From the NCBI GenBank assembly GCA_963545585.1, contig CAUUKX010000010.1, forward strand, positions 1 to 33,701: 33,701 nucleotides of DNA. Direction: 5' to 3'. This DNA is from W11650 sp963545585 (GTDB taxonomy: Bacteria; Bacillota; Clostridia; Lachnospirales; Vallitaleaceae). The notes under the pieces were generated by a model, which worked only from the letters and a program-made list of their open reading frames with translations, made no database searches and was not told the origin of the DNA. Shown piece by piece: positions 1 through 6,329 of the stretch. Made by a program: the position numbers and the translations under genes. Each line of letters begins with the position of its first letter. Position 1 is the stretch's first letter.

Positions 1-2
1 CG

Positions 3-722
3 AGCAATCAAACCTTGATGATTACCAGTTGGCAGGCTGACGGCAGCGGCAAACTCCGGATTTATTATCAGACCAGTCAGGCGGCCGGTTATGACAGCCG
101 GGAAATAAAAGTCGAAAAAAAAGCCTTCCCCTGTCAGGTCGAGTTGATTTACTCGGCGGCGCCGCAGTCCGGGCAGAAGCCGGTTTTTACGGATATGACC
201 GGCGTAAAGGAAAAGGATGAAGCTATTTTAAATCTTTATTATCAGGGGATTTTGGGCGGCTATCCGGACGGCAGTTTTGGGCCGGATAAGGGTGTGAATC
301 GAGCCGAGTTTGCCAAGATTTTATGTGAAGCCTTAAAGATGCCGCAGAAACAGGCGGCTGGCAGCGTGGTGTTTCAGGATGTTGACAATAGCTGGGCCAA
401 GGGCTATATTTGGGCGCTGGCTGAAAAAAAGCTGATTAACGGCAAGGCGGAAAAGGTTTTTGATCCAAATGGCAGTGTTACCTTAGGCGAGGTGCTGACG
501 CTGTTAGACCGCAGCTTTTATTTGTATCACCGGCCGGAAACGCTGACCGAAACTTTGCCGCAGCACTGGAGCAATTCGGCTTATTTAACCATGAAAGCGC
601 AGGCGGTGGTTAAGCTCGGTGATGATATTTACGCCGCTTACACCCCGAATCGGCCGGCGAGCCGAATGGAGGTTGCCCTTTTTCTGTCTCGGATCTTAGA
701 GCAAAAGCATGACGCTCGCTAG
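3..722 (+). CDS. S-layer homology (SLH) domain protein, 3' part
   Basis: The frame is open to the left edge of the window, so this is the C-terminal part of a larger secreted protein; the TTG at 15 is unlikely to be the true start. Three SLH-type repeats follow in order. The first lies at about 198-345, with the hallmark GGYPDGSFGPDKGVNRAEFA region. The second lies at about 370-520 (FQDVDNSWAKGYIWAL, then FDPNGSVTLGE). The third, at about 560-700, is more degenerate (YTPNRPASRMEVALFL). Tandem SLH triplets normally bind secondary cell-wall polymer and anchor exported proteins to the cell surface. The functional N-terminal portion lies outside the window, so only the anchoring role can be stated. 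The gene is followed by a good intrinsic terminator. Confidence 0.88.
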   Translation, partial: SNQTLMITSWQADGSGKLRIYYQTSQAAGYDSREIKVEKKAFPCQVELIYSAAPQSGQKPVFTDMTGVKEKDEAILNLYYQGILGGYPDGSFGPDKGVNRAEFAKILCEALKMPQKQAAGSVVFQDVDNSWAKGYIWALAEKKLINGKAEKVFDPNGSVTLGEVLTLLDRSFYLYHRPETLTETLPQHWSNSAYLTMKAQAVVKLGDDIYAAYTPNRPASRMEVALFLSRILEQKHDAR

Positions 723-782
723 GTTGATCGGAAAATAGCATTCCTTTCGGCGAAATCCATATACCGGTACGGACGACAAAAC

Positions 783-816
783 GCTGCACGTTTGTATTAT
801 GGCGTGCAGCCTTTTT
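783..816 (+). terminator. Intrinsic terminator after the SLH gene
   Basis: An 8-bp GC-rich stem (GCTGCACG at 783-790 with CGTGCAGC at 803-810) and a 12-nt loop are followed by a run of five T. It ends the SLH protein transcript. The rest of 723-986 holds no recognisable gene; an AT-rich stretch near 890-920 could contain a promoter for the next gene, but none is convincing. Confidence 0.85.
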
Positions 817-986
817 GTGGATACAATAGATTAGACGATTATTTTCAGCTGGGTATTTGGCGGAAAGTGGCGAGATAGGGTAATCGCAAACGAAAGCACT
901 AAAAATTTCGTTTTTTAGGCGCGGCTAATTAAAGGGGCGTTTTCAAGGCGGAAAAACTGAGTGATTAAAAAGGGAGTAAATCGGAA

Positions 987-1610
987 ATGGATCAAAAAAA
1001 TGGAAGTTATTTATTGGGCACGGTCGGCGCTTTTATCGGTATGCTGCTGGCGATGGTGCCTTTTGTGATTGTGTATCATTTAGGCTATATTGTTTTTTGG
1101 CTGGGCTTTTTATTCATTGTCTTGACTAGCAAAGGCTATGACTTGGCCGGTGGCCGGCAGAACGGCTTTAAACTGCTGGTGGTGTTTCTTTTTAGCCTAT
1201 TGGGAATTGGGCTGAGCGTGTTTGTCGAGGATATTTGGTACTTAGCGACCGAGTATGTGAACGAGGAATATGGGCTGACCTATGGTGCTATTCCGCAAGT
1301 TATTTGGGATACGCTGCAAAGCGATGCCGAGTACCGGTTGGGGAGACTGCGGGATGTAGGGCTGTGCTTTTTTGTAATGCTGCTCTTTTTTATCGGTCAA
1401 ATTGTCCGCGCCCGGAAAGAAGCCAAAAAGCCAGCGCCGTATGACTTGGGGGCTTATTCGGTAGGAAATGTTCCGGCAGCACCGGGATATCCGCAAAACC
1501 AAATGCTGACGGAGACGGACGGCTATCCGGTTAATCCGGTGCCGGAGGGCAGCATCTACCCGCCAGTGGCAGCAGAAGAATATACGCCAGTCGGCGAAGA
1601 GGAAAATTAG
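987..1610 (+). CDS. Small multi-pass membrane protein with proline/tyrosine-rich tail
   Basis: This 207-residue protein is not recognised as a named family. Hydrophobic segments lie at about residues 10-30, 34-50 and 60-80, with another at about 125-142. They are followed by a basic stretch (RARKEAKKP) and a low-complexity cytoplasmic-type tail of about 60 residues with repeated YP and VP motifs and an acidic end (GEEEN). The start is supported by GGGAG about 10 nt upstream of ATG. It stands alone between two terminators, so it is probably monocistronic. The tail resembles those that act as flexible linkers or interaction regions, but this is inference. No function is proposed. Confidence 0.8.
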   Translation: MDQKNGSYLLGTVGAFIGMLLAMVPFVIVYHLGYIVFWLGFLFIVLTSKGYDLAGGRQNGFKLLVVFLFSLLGIGLSVFVEDIWYLATEYVNEEYGLTYGAIPQVIWDTLQSDAEYRLGRLRDVGLCFFVMLLFFIGQIVRARKEAKKPAPYDLGAYSVGNVPAAPGYPQNQMLTETDGYPVNPVPEGSIYPPVAAEEYTPVGEEEN

Positions 1611-1660
1611 CCGGGAAGAAGTGAGCCAGCGGGAGGAGCAGGCTGGCGGTTATTAAATCA

Positions 1661-1707
1661 TAGAGCAGGCAGAGATGGAATTTATGCCTGCTCTATTTTT
1701 TGTTTTT
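1661..1707 (+). terminator. Intrinsic terminator after the membrane protein gene
   Basis: A perfect 11-bp stem (TAGAGCAGGCA at 1661-1671 with TGCCTGCTCTA at 1685-1695) is followed by TTTTTTGTTTTT. A second small hairpin (GCCAGC at 1625-1630 with GCTGGC at 1642-1647) precedes it. On the minus strand the stem lacks a T-run, so it would be a poor terminator for the convergent MATE gene. Confidence 0.9.
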
Positions 1708-1730
1708 AGAGAGAAATAAAAAAGTTCGGG

Positions 1731-3089
1731 TTAAGCATTATCCTGTATTTTTTTAGTTCTAAGTTCCTTAAAATTCTTTGCCAGCATAAATACTACAACT
1801 ACCGACAGAAAAACATCAATTGCAAGCGATCCTACATATATTGACTGGGTTCCGAAGATTCTGGGCAATAATATCATCAGCGGAATATATAAAAATAACT
1901 GTCTGCCAAGTCCTATTATCATTGCGGGCGCTGCCTTTTTAATAGAAGGCCAGAAAGTCATAGCCGTCATAGTAACAGAAAGCAGAGGTGCTATCGACAT
2001 AAATATCCTAAAGCTAAATATATAGCCCGCATCAAAGTTGACCTGCGGTAGCATGCTTCCAAGTACAAGCGCTGGGCTAATCATTGACACTAACCAAAAT
2101 GGCAGCATAATAATCAGTGCAGCAAAAGAGAATATTTTAAATGACTTTATGCTTCTCTCATACTGCTCGGCTCCGTAGTTAATACCGGCTACCGGCTGCA
2201 AGGCTCTCATAAGTCCATAAATTGGTGTGAGTGAGAAGTTAAATATTCTAAATACGGCTCCGTAAAATGTTATGTCAAGAGTTGTTCCGTAGGTGTTAAG
2301 CGCCCTAAGAATAATTATGCCCTGGATAACTCCCATTATGCTCATTATCAAGGATGGCATACCAAGGGAAATAATCTCTTTTATGATTTCCTTATCGGAG
2401 CTTATAGAAAATACATTGGCGTTAAAGCTTGCTTTTCCTCTTTGGCAATAAATTACAAAAAGCAAGGCATACACAAACATTCCAATATTTGTTCCCCAAG
2501 CTGCCCCGGCAACGCCCAGATGAAAAATGGCCATCAGTATATAGTTTGATATGATATTTACAATAAGACCTGCCCCCATCATAACAGCGGCTGTATTCAT
2601 CTTGCCTTCTGCTCTGACTATCATATTATAGGCAAGTCCTATAATCCAGAAGATACTTCCAAGCAAAGTAATCCTGAAATAACTTGCGGCATAATTTAAA
2701 ACATCTCCCTCTGCGCCCAGCATCCTAAGGATAGGTTCCAGAAATAGGAAGCCGACTGCCATCATAATTACTGTCGCTATTATAGAAATTAAATTAGCAT
2801 TTCCAACAAGTTTTCCCTGTGTTTTCTTATCATTTTTCCCAAGTAAAATACTTAGATAGGAACCTGTCCCCACGCCTACCAACGAGCCTAAGCCAAGGCT
2901 GATCTGGGTGAGCGGATATACTATGGATATCCCGGCAAATGCTGTTTCTCCTACCAGTCTGCCGACAAATACTCCGTCAAAGATTACATTTAATCCATAT
3001 AAAATCATAGCAATAATGGCAGGCAGGGAAAGTTTATAGCAGACTTTCCACAAATTTTCTTCTAATATTATTTTTTTCTCGTTATTCAT
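1731..3089 (-). CDS. MATE family multidrug/cation exporter
   Basis: The 452-residue product has the usual MATE length and twelve predicted membrane helices in two related halves. Family-like features include the N-terminal LSLPAIIAMILYGLNVIFDGVFVGR region and the later ISLGMPSLIMSIMGVIQG repeat of the same pattern. It is most like MepA-type Firmicutes MATE proteins, which export drugs or toxic cations in exchange for Na+ or H+. It lies 15 nt downstream of a TetR gene on the same strand and is almost certainly its target. Codon use is markedly AT-richer (ATA, AGA, TTA) than in the plus-strand genes nearby, which suggests horizontal acquisition of the pair. A ribosome site (AAAGGA) precedes the ATG. 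Confidence 0.92.
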   Translation of the reverse strand: MNNEKKIILEENLWKVCYKLSLPAIIAMILYGLNVIFDGVFVGRLVGETAFAGISIVYPLTQISLGLGSLVGVGTGSYLSILLGKNDKKTQGKLVGNANLISIIATVIMMAVGFLFLEPILRMLGAEGDVLNYAASYFRITLLGSIFWIIGLAYNMIVRAEGKMNTAAVMMGAGLIVNIISNYILMAIFHLGVAGAAWGTNIGMFVYALLFVIYCQRGKASFNANVFSISSDKEIIKEIISLGMPSLIMSIMGVIQGIIILRALNTYGTTLDITFYGAVFRIFNFSLTPIYGLMRALQPVAGINYGAEQYERSIKSFKIFSFAALIIMLPFWLVSMISPALVLGSMLPQVNFDAGYIFSFRIFMSIAPLLSVTMTAMTFWPSIKKAAPAMIIGLGRQLFLYIPLMILLPRIFGTQSIYVGSLAIDVFLSVVVVFMLAKNFKELRTKKIQDNA

Positions 3090-3104
3090 AATTTCAGTCC
3101 TTTT

Positions 3105-3680
3105 CTATTGGCGTTTTAAATATGCTCCGAACATAATTCTAAGCATTTCTTTCAGTTTTTCTTTTTCTATGTTTTCAAACAGATACATACCGACATATAA
3201 CGAATTTAACAAAAAAGTAAATTCTTTGTTGCTTATGGAAATATACTCATCCAGTCCTTCTTCCTTGCAAAACTTGATAAAATTTTCCAGACTTTTGTCA
3301 TATATTTTTTCGAATAATTCTTTAAAATTCGGGTTACTTTGCATTTCTATCAGAAATACGATGTACAGCTTTTTATATGGATTTACATCCAGTACCTTAT
3401 CCAAAAGACTGTCTATAAGCTTCTCATCACGACTTTTAAAACTGCTTTTCATATACTTCAATACAATATTTTGTCTGTATTCACCTCCGTCTTTTAAGAG
3501 TTCTACAAAAATTTCCTCTTTATTCGCAAAATGATGGTACATTCCGCCTTTGGATATGCCGCATTCCTGTACGATTTCATCCATTGTGGTCTTTGCATAG
3601 CCCTTATCTGTAAAAAGTTTTAACGCAACTTCTTTAATCTGTTTTCTCCGGTCTTCTCTGCTTAGTCTGCTGCCTCCCAT
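3105..3680 (-). CDS. TetR/AcrR family repressor of the MATE exporter
   Basis: This 191-residue regulator has a typical TetR N-terminal helix-turn-helix at about residues 10-55. Key features are ALKLFTDKGYAKTTMDEIV and CGISKGGMYHHFANKEE, followed by a helical ligand-binding domain. A strong AGGAGGG ribosome site lies directly upstream of ATG. The promoter and a 26-bp palindrome sit immediately upstream. The palindrome covers the expected transcription start and reaches the ribosome site, a classic autoregulatory layout. The gene is first in a two-gene operon with the MATE exporter. Ligand-induced derepression of efflux is the likely role; the ligand is unknown. It shares the AT-rich composition of its partner. 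Confidence 0.92.
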   Translation of the reverse strand: MGGSRLSREDRRKQIKEVALKLFTDKGYAKTTMDEIVQECGISKGGMYHHFANKEEIFVELLKDGGEYRQNIVLKYMKSSFKSRDEKLIDSLLDKVLDVNPYKKLYIVFLIEMQSNPNFKELFEKIYDKSLENFIKFCKEEGLDEYISISNKEFTFLLNSLYVGMYLFENIEKEKLKEMLRIMFGAYLKRQ

Positions 3681-3687
3681 AGTCCCT

Positions 3688-3713
3688 CCTTACCGACTAT
3701 ATCGTCGGTAAGG
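3688..3713. promoter_or_regulatory. Palindromic TetR operator of the TetR-MATE operon
   Basis: The arms CCTTACCGAC (3688-3697) and GTCGGTAAGG (3704-3713) are perfect inverted repeats around a 6-bp centre; with the flanking centre bases the 26-bp dyad has one mismatched pair. It lies just downstream of the minus-strand -10 box, over the expected start of transcription. Position and size fit a TetR dimer site. As RNA it could also fold near the ribosome site, but operator function is the simpler reading. Confidence 0.85.
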
Positions 3714-3715
3714 AA

Positions 3716-3744
3716 ATGATACTACTTTTCATTTTCTCTGTCAA
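3716..3744 (-). promoter_or_regulatory. Sigma-A-type promoter of the TetR-MATE operon
   Basis: On the minus strand, TTGACA (3744-3739) is separated by exactly 17 bp from TATCAT (3721-3716). Transcription should begin near 3709, inside the palindrome, so bound repressor would block initiation. Confidence 0.82.
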
Positions 3745-3763
3745 GTAGTTTGAATAAAAAATA

Positions 3764-3966
3764 CACAACGAACGCATGAATGTAATTTTGCACAAAAAAT
3801 ATTAGCACCTAAATGCAAAGTTGCATAAAAATATTTTGGAAAATAGATTTTTTCTTTTTCAAAAACTTTGTTTCTTAGAATTATACGATTATATGCTTTT
3901 GCGAATGGTAAAATGGATGTAGAAGAATATTCATTGTGCATTTTGTATGTTCATGCGTTTGTCGTG
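3764..3966. repeat. Non-coding element with inverted terminal repeats (MITE-like)
   Basis: The left arm at 3764-3794 (starting CACAACGAACGCATGAA, ending TGCACA) is an imperfect inverted copy of the right arm at 3935-3966 (starting TGTGCA, ending TTCATGCGTTTGTCGTG). The outer 17 bp match at 15 positions. The interior is AT-rich and codes for nothing convincing. The 24-nt core of the right arm recurs exactly at 20575-20598. An inverted-repeat-bounded 203-bp block between two regulons looks like a small non-autonomous mobile element or its remnant; no target-site duplication was established. Confidence 0.55.
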
Positions 3967-3985
3967 AAGAGATGGGTAAATCCAC

Positions 3986-4014
3986 TTGACCTTTTACATA
4001 ACATGTGTTATTAT
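3986..4014 (+). promoter_or_regulatory. Promoter of the second TetR gene
   Basis: TTGACC (3986-3991), a 17-bp spacer and TATTAT (4009-4014). The 5' leader would be about 225 nt long before the ATG at 4245; no riboswitch-like fold was recognised in it. Confidence 0.65.
3998..4011. promoter_or_regulatory. TetR-type dyad overlapping the -10 box (site 1)
   Basis: ATAACA-TG-TGTTAT is a 14-bp perfect-arm inverted repeat that overlaps the -10 region of the regulator promoter. A near-identical dyad lies in the same position relative to the transporter operon promoter (4882-4895), so autoregulation by the adjacent TetR protein is likely. Confidence 0.6.
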
Positions 4015-4244
4015 TAGTTCGTTACAGCGAACAATTTTTTGCGGGAAAGTAGTGCACATGAGTTCATGATTCTTTGACGGAAGCAGAAATACGGCGTTTA
4101 TTTTAGAAGCAGCTGGCTAAGGAAATAGTTTTTTGAACGGCAGTAATATGTGATTTCTCGAAACAGGTCAAGGTGACAGAAGTTTTGGTGAGAAAATGAT
4201 ATAAGCCGGAATAAAGATACCGGGCAGGTGATTGGGAGTTTATC

Positions 4245-4838
4245 ATGCAGACGAAAAATTTTGATGTTTATGAAGCCTTGCTGGTCAGCGGCCGAGCGGA
4301 GTTTTTGGCGTATGGTTTTGAAAAAGCCTCGCTCCGGCAGATTTGTAAGCGAGCCAATGTTACGACCGGTGCGTTCTATTCTTATTTTGAGAAAAAAGAG
4401 GATTTATTTGCAGCGCTGGTTGAGCCAATGCTGCAAAGCTATTATCCGCTTTATCATTCAGCCATCGGCTCCGAAATGACGGATTTTTGTGCGACCGAAG
4501 GCAATGAATTGCGGATTATTGAATTTGTGATGATGCACCGGGCGGAGTTTAAGCTGTTGTTTGATGCGGCGGCGGGTACGAAATATGAAAGCTTTAAGGA
4601 GGACTTGCTTAAAGAGTTTGACCGCTCGCACCAGCAGTTTTTTGACCGTTATGCCGGTCGGCCGGTTGACCCGGCGCTGGTTAAGCTCATGGTTAGAATG
4701 CGATTTCAGGAATATACGGGATTTATTTACGGAGAGTATGAAATGGAAAAGGTACGGGAGTTAGCCCGGCAGGCATTTATTTTTTTTAAAGCTGGAGTTA
4801 AGGAAATGATGAAAGAAGTAGCCAAAGTGGAAAGATAG
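4245..4838 (+). CDS. TetR/AcrR family regulator of the ECF/ABC operon
   Basis: The 197-residue product begins with a TetR helix-turn-helix at about residues 12-57 (AEFLAYGFEKASLRQICKRA, then TTGAFYSYFEKKEDLF). A divergent helical sensor domain follows. GGGAG lies 7 nt before the ATG. The gene is closed by its own terminator, and the transporter operon starts again from a separate promoter 30 nt later. Both promoters carry the same short dyad. This suggests that the protein represses itself and the transporter operon, probably in response to the transported compound or a related stress. The ligand cannot be inferred. Composition is that of the core genome, unlike the TetR gene at 3105-3680. 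Confidence 0.9.
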   Translation: MQTKNFDVYEALLVSGRAEFLAYGFEKASLRQICKRANVTTGAFYSYFEKKEDLFAALVEPMLQSYYPLYHSAIGSEMTDFCATEGNELRIIEFVMMHRAEFKLLFDAAAGTKYESFKEDLLKEFDRSHQQFFDRYAGRPVDPALVKLMVRMRFQEYTGFIYGEYEMEKVRELARQAFIFFKAGVKEMMKEVAKVER

Positions 4839-4839
4839 T

Positions 4840-4870
4840 CCAACTTGTGAGAAGCAGGTTGGGCTTTTTT
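4840..4870 (+). terminator. Terminator after the TetR gene
   Basis: CCAACTTG (4840-4847) pairs with CAGGTTGG (4855-4862), with one G-U pair and a 7-nt loop, and is followed by GC and six T. It separates the regulator from the transporter operon. Confidence 0.85.
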
Positions 4871-4898
4871 GATAACATTTTATAACGAGTGTTATTTT
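4869..4898 (+). promoter_or_regulatory. Promoter of the ECF/ABC transporter operon
   Basis: TTGATA (4869-4874), an 18-bp spacer and TATTTT (4893-4898). The match to consensus is modest, but its layout relative to the dyad at 4882-4895 copies that of the regulator promoter at 3986-4014. Confidence 0.5.
4882..4895. promoter_or_regulatory. TetR-type dyad overlapping the operon -10 box (site 2)
   Basis: ATAACG-AG-TGTTAT matches site 1 (3998-4011) at 12 of 14 positions and starts 11 bp before the -10 box in both places. A further ATAACA half-site lies at 4872-4877. Co-regulation by the TetR protein encoded between the two sites is inferred. Confidence 0.58.
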
Positions 4899-4928
4899 TT
4901 AAGCAACTACAGAAAGGAAAGAAGAAAG

Positions 4929-5561
4929 ATGGACAAACAACAAAACTTTACTAACAATCAAAACAATCCAGAAAAACCGGGAAGTGACAAAAAAATGAAA
5001 ACCAAGGATTTAATCTATGCCGGGGCTTTCGGGGCAATTTATATTGTGCTGATGCTAATTATCGTTATGGGTTCCGGCATGATTCCCATCTTGTATCTGG
5101 TTGCACCGCTGACGGTGGGCTTAGTCTGCGGTACGGTCTATGAACTTTGTGTTTTAAAGGTACGGAAGTTTGGAGCGGCCTTAATTTTAGGCGTTTTATT
5201 TGCGCTGATTGCGGCGGCTGGTAATGTGATTGGCCTGATTGCAGCAATTGTGGCGGCGCTGGCAGCGGAACTGATTATCAAAGCTGGCAGCTACCGCTCA
5301 AAAAAGATGTATCTGGCTTCTTTTGTTGTCTTTAACCTGAATATGGCCTGCCCCTATATTATGCTGTTTTTGGCGCGGGATAAGTTTTTAGCAATTGCCG
5401 CTCAGTATTACGGTCAGACATATGCCGACGGACTGGCGGCGCTTGCGCCGAATTGGATTTGGCTGGTGACGGTGGGTTGTGCGGTTTTGGGCGGCATAGG
5501 CGGAGCTGCGATTGCCAATAAACTGATAGAGAAGCATTTTGCCAAGGCGGGGATTATTTAA
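4929..5561 (+). CDS. MptD-family ECF transporter S component
   Basis: The 210-residue membrane protein has a polar, asparagine-rich N-terminus of about 23 residues. The segment MKTKDLIYAGAFGAIYIVL then opens the typical core of MptD/Trep_Strep-type substrate-binding (S) components. About five or six hydrophobic helices follow, ending in a basic KLIEKHFAKAGI tail, which is also typical of that family. It would capture substrate for the ECF transporter formed with the next two genes. The start is placed at the ATG at 4929 because AGAAAGGAAAG precedes it; the internal ATG at 4995 fits the family core but lacks a ribosome site. Its stop abuts the next start codon. Substrates of this family are not settled, so none is assigned. 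Confidence 0.85.
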   Translation: MDKQQNFTNNQNNPEKPGSDKKMKTKDLIYAGAFGAIYIVLMLIIVMGSGMIPILYLVAPLTVGLVCGTVYELCVLKVRKFGAALILGVLFALIAAAGNVIGLIAAIVAALAAELIIKAGSYRSKKMYLASFVVFNLNMACPYIMLFLARDKFLAIAAQYYGQTYADGLAALAPNWIWLVTVGCAVLGGIGGAAIANKLIEKHFAKAGII

Positions 5562-6299
5562 ATGAATACCGGGATTTACGGGCAGAGCGCCAAAGGCTTA
5601 ATTCAGCTGGATCCGAGGACTAAACTTTTGATTTTCTTTGCCGGCAGTGTCTTTAGCTTAAACAGCTATGCCATGCTGCCAATGCTGGTTTACGGCACGG
5701 CGCTTTGTCTTATTTTAGCGCTGTGCGGTAAGCCTTGGCTGGCGCTGAAAAGTTATCTGGGCTGGGGAGTGGTAATGTATTTGCGCTGGTGTGTGATGTC
5801 CAGTCCCGGTGCGCCTTTTTTGGAAATCATAGTAACCACTCTGACGATGTTGGTTTTATTTAGCTTTCCCTTTTTGCTGGGATTTTTGCTGCTGGTGGAA
5901 ACCACTCGGCTCAGTCAGTTTTTAGCCGCTTTTCAGGCTATGCGCCTGCCAGTTAAGCTCATTATTCCGGTGGCGGTTTTCTTTCGTTTTATTCCGACCG
6001 TTCAGGAGGAATGGACAGGGATTCGTAAAGCCATGGCCTTTCGGGGAATTGCATTAAGTCCGGCGGCCATTATCCGGCAGCCGCTGAAAACGATTGAGTA
6101 CATTTTGATCCCGCTGCTGCTGAGTTCCATTGCTGTAATGGAAGAACTGGCGGCGGCAACGCTGGCGCGGGGCATGGATTTGGATATCCGGCGTTCCTCG
6201 TATGAACAGGTAAAGCTAAAGGCGCTCGACTATTTGGTAATGGCGTTTTTCATCGGTTTAAGTGCCTATTTGCTGGCCAGTGGCAAGGGCCTGACTTGA
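5562..6299 (+). CDS. ECF transporter T component (EcfT/CbiQ family)
   Basis: The 245-residue integral membrane protein starts directly after the stop of the S component, implying translational coupling. It has the EcfT layout: N-terminal LDPRTKLLIFFAGSV, several membrane helices, then a cytoplasmic region with two coupling motifs. These are AFRGI (about residue 163) and LARGMD (about residue 206), matching the conserved Ala-Arg-Gly signatures that dock onto the ECF ATPases. It would link the S component to the ATPase domains in the next gene. The final hydrophobic helix is near the C-terminus. Start choice is clear from the spacing. Confidence 0.9.
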   Translation: MNTGIYGQSAKGLIQLDPRTKLLIFFAGSVFSLNSYAMLPMLVYGTALCLILALCGKPWLALKSYLGWGVVMYLRWCVMSSPGAPFLEIIVTTLTMLVLFSFPFLLGFLLLVETTRLSQFLAAFQAMRLPVKLIIPVAVFFRFIPTVQEEWTGIRKAMAFRGIALSPAAIIRQPLKTIEYILIPLLLSSIAVMEELAAATLARGMDLDIRRSSYEQVKLKALDYLVMAFFIGLSAYLLASGKGLT

Positions 6300-6329
6300 T
6301 GGATAAAAAAGCGAAGAAATACGGAGAGA

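Noticed and set aside
3741..3941. 66-residue minus-strand reading frame
   Set aside because: It has no ribosome site, lies within the inverted-repeat element and over the TetR promoter, and looks like chance coding in AT-rich DNA.
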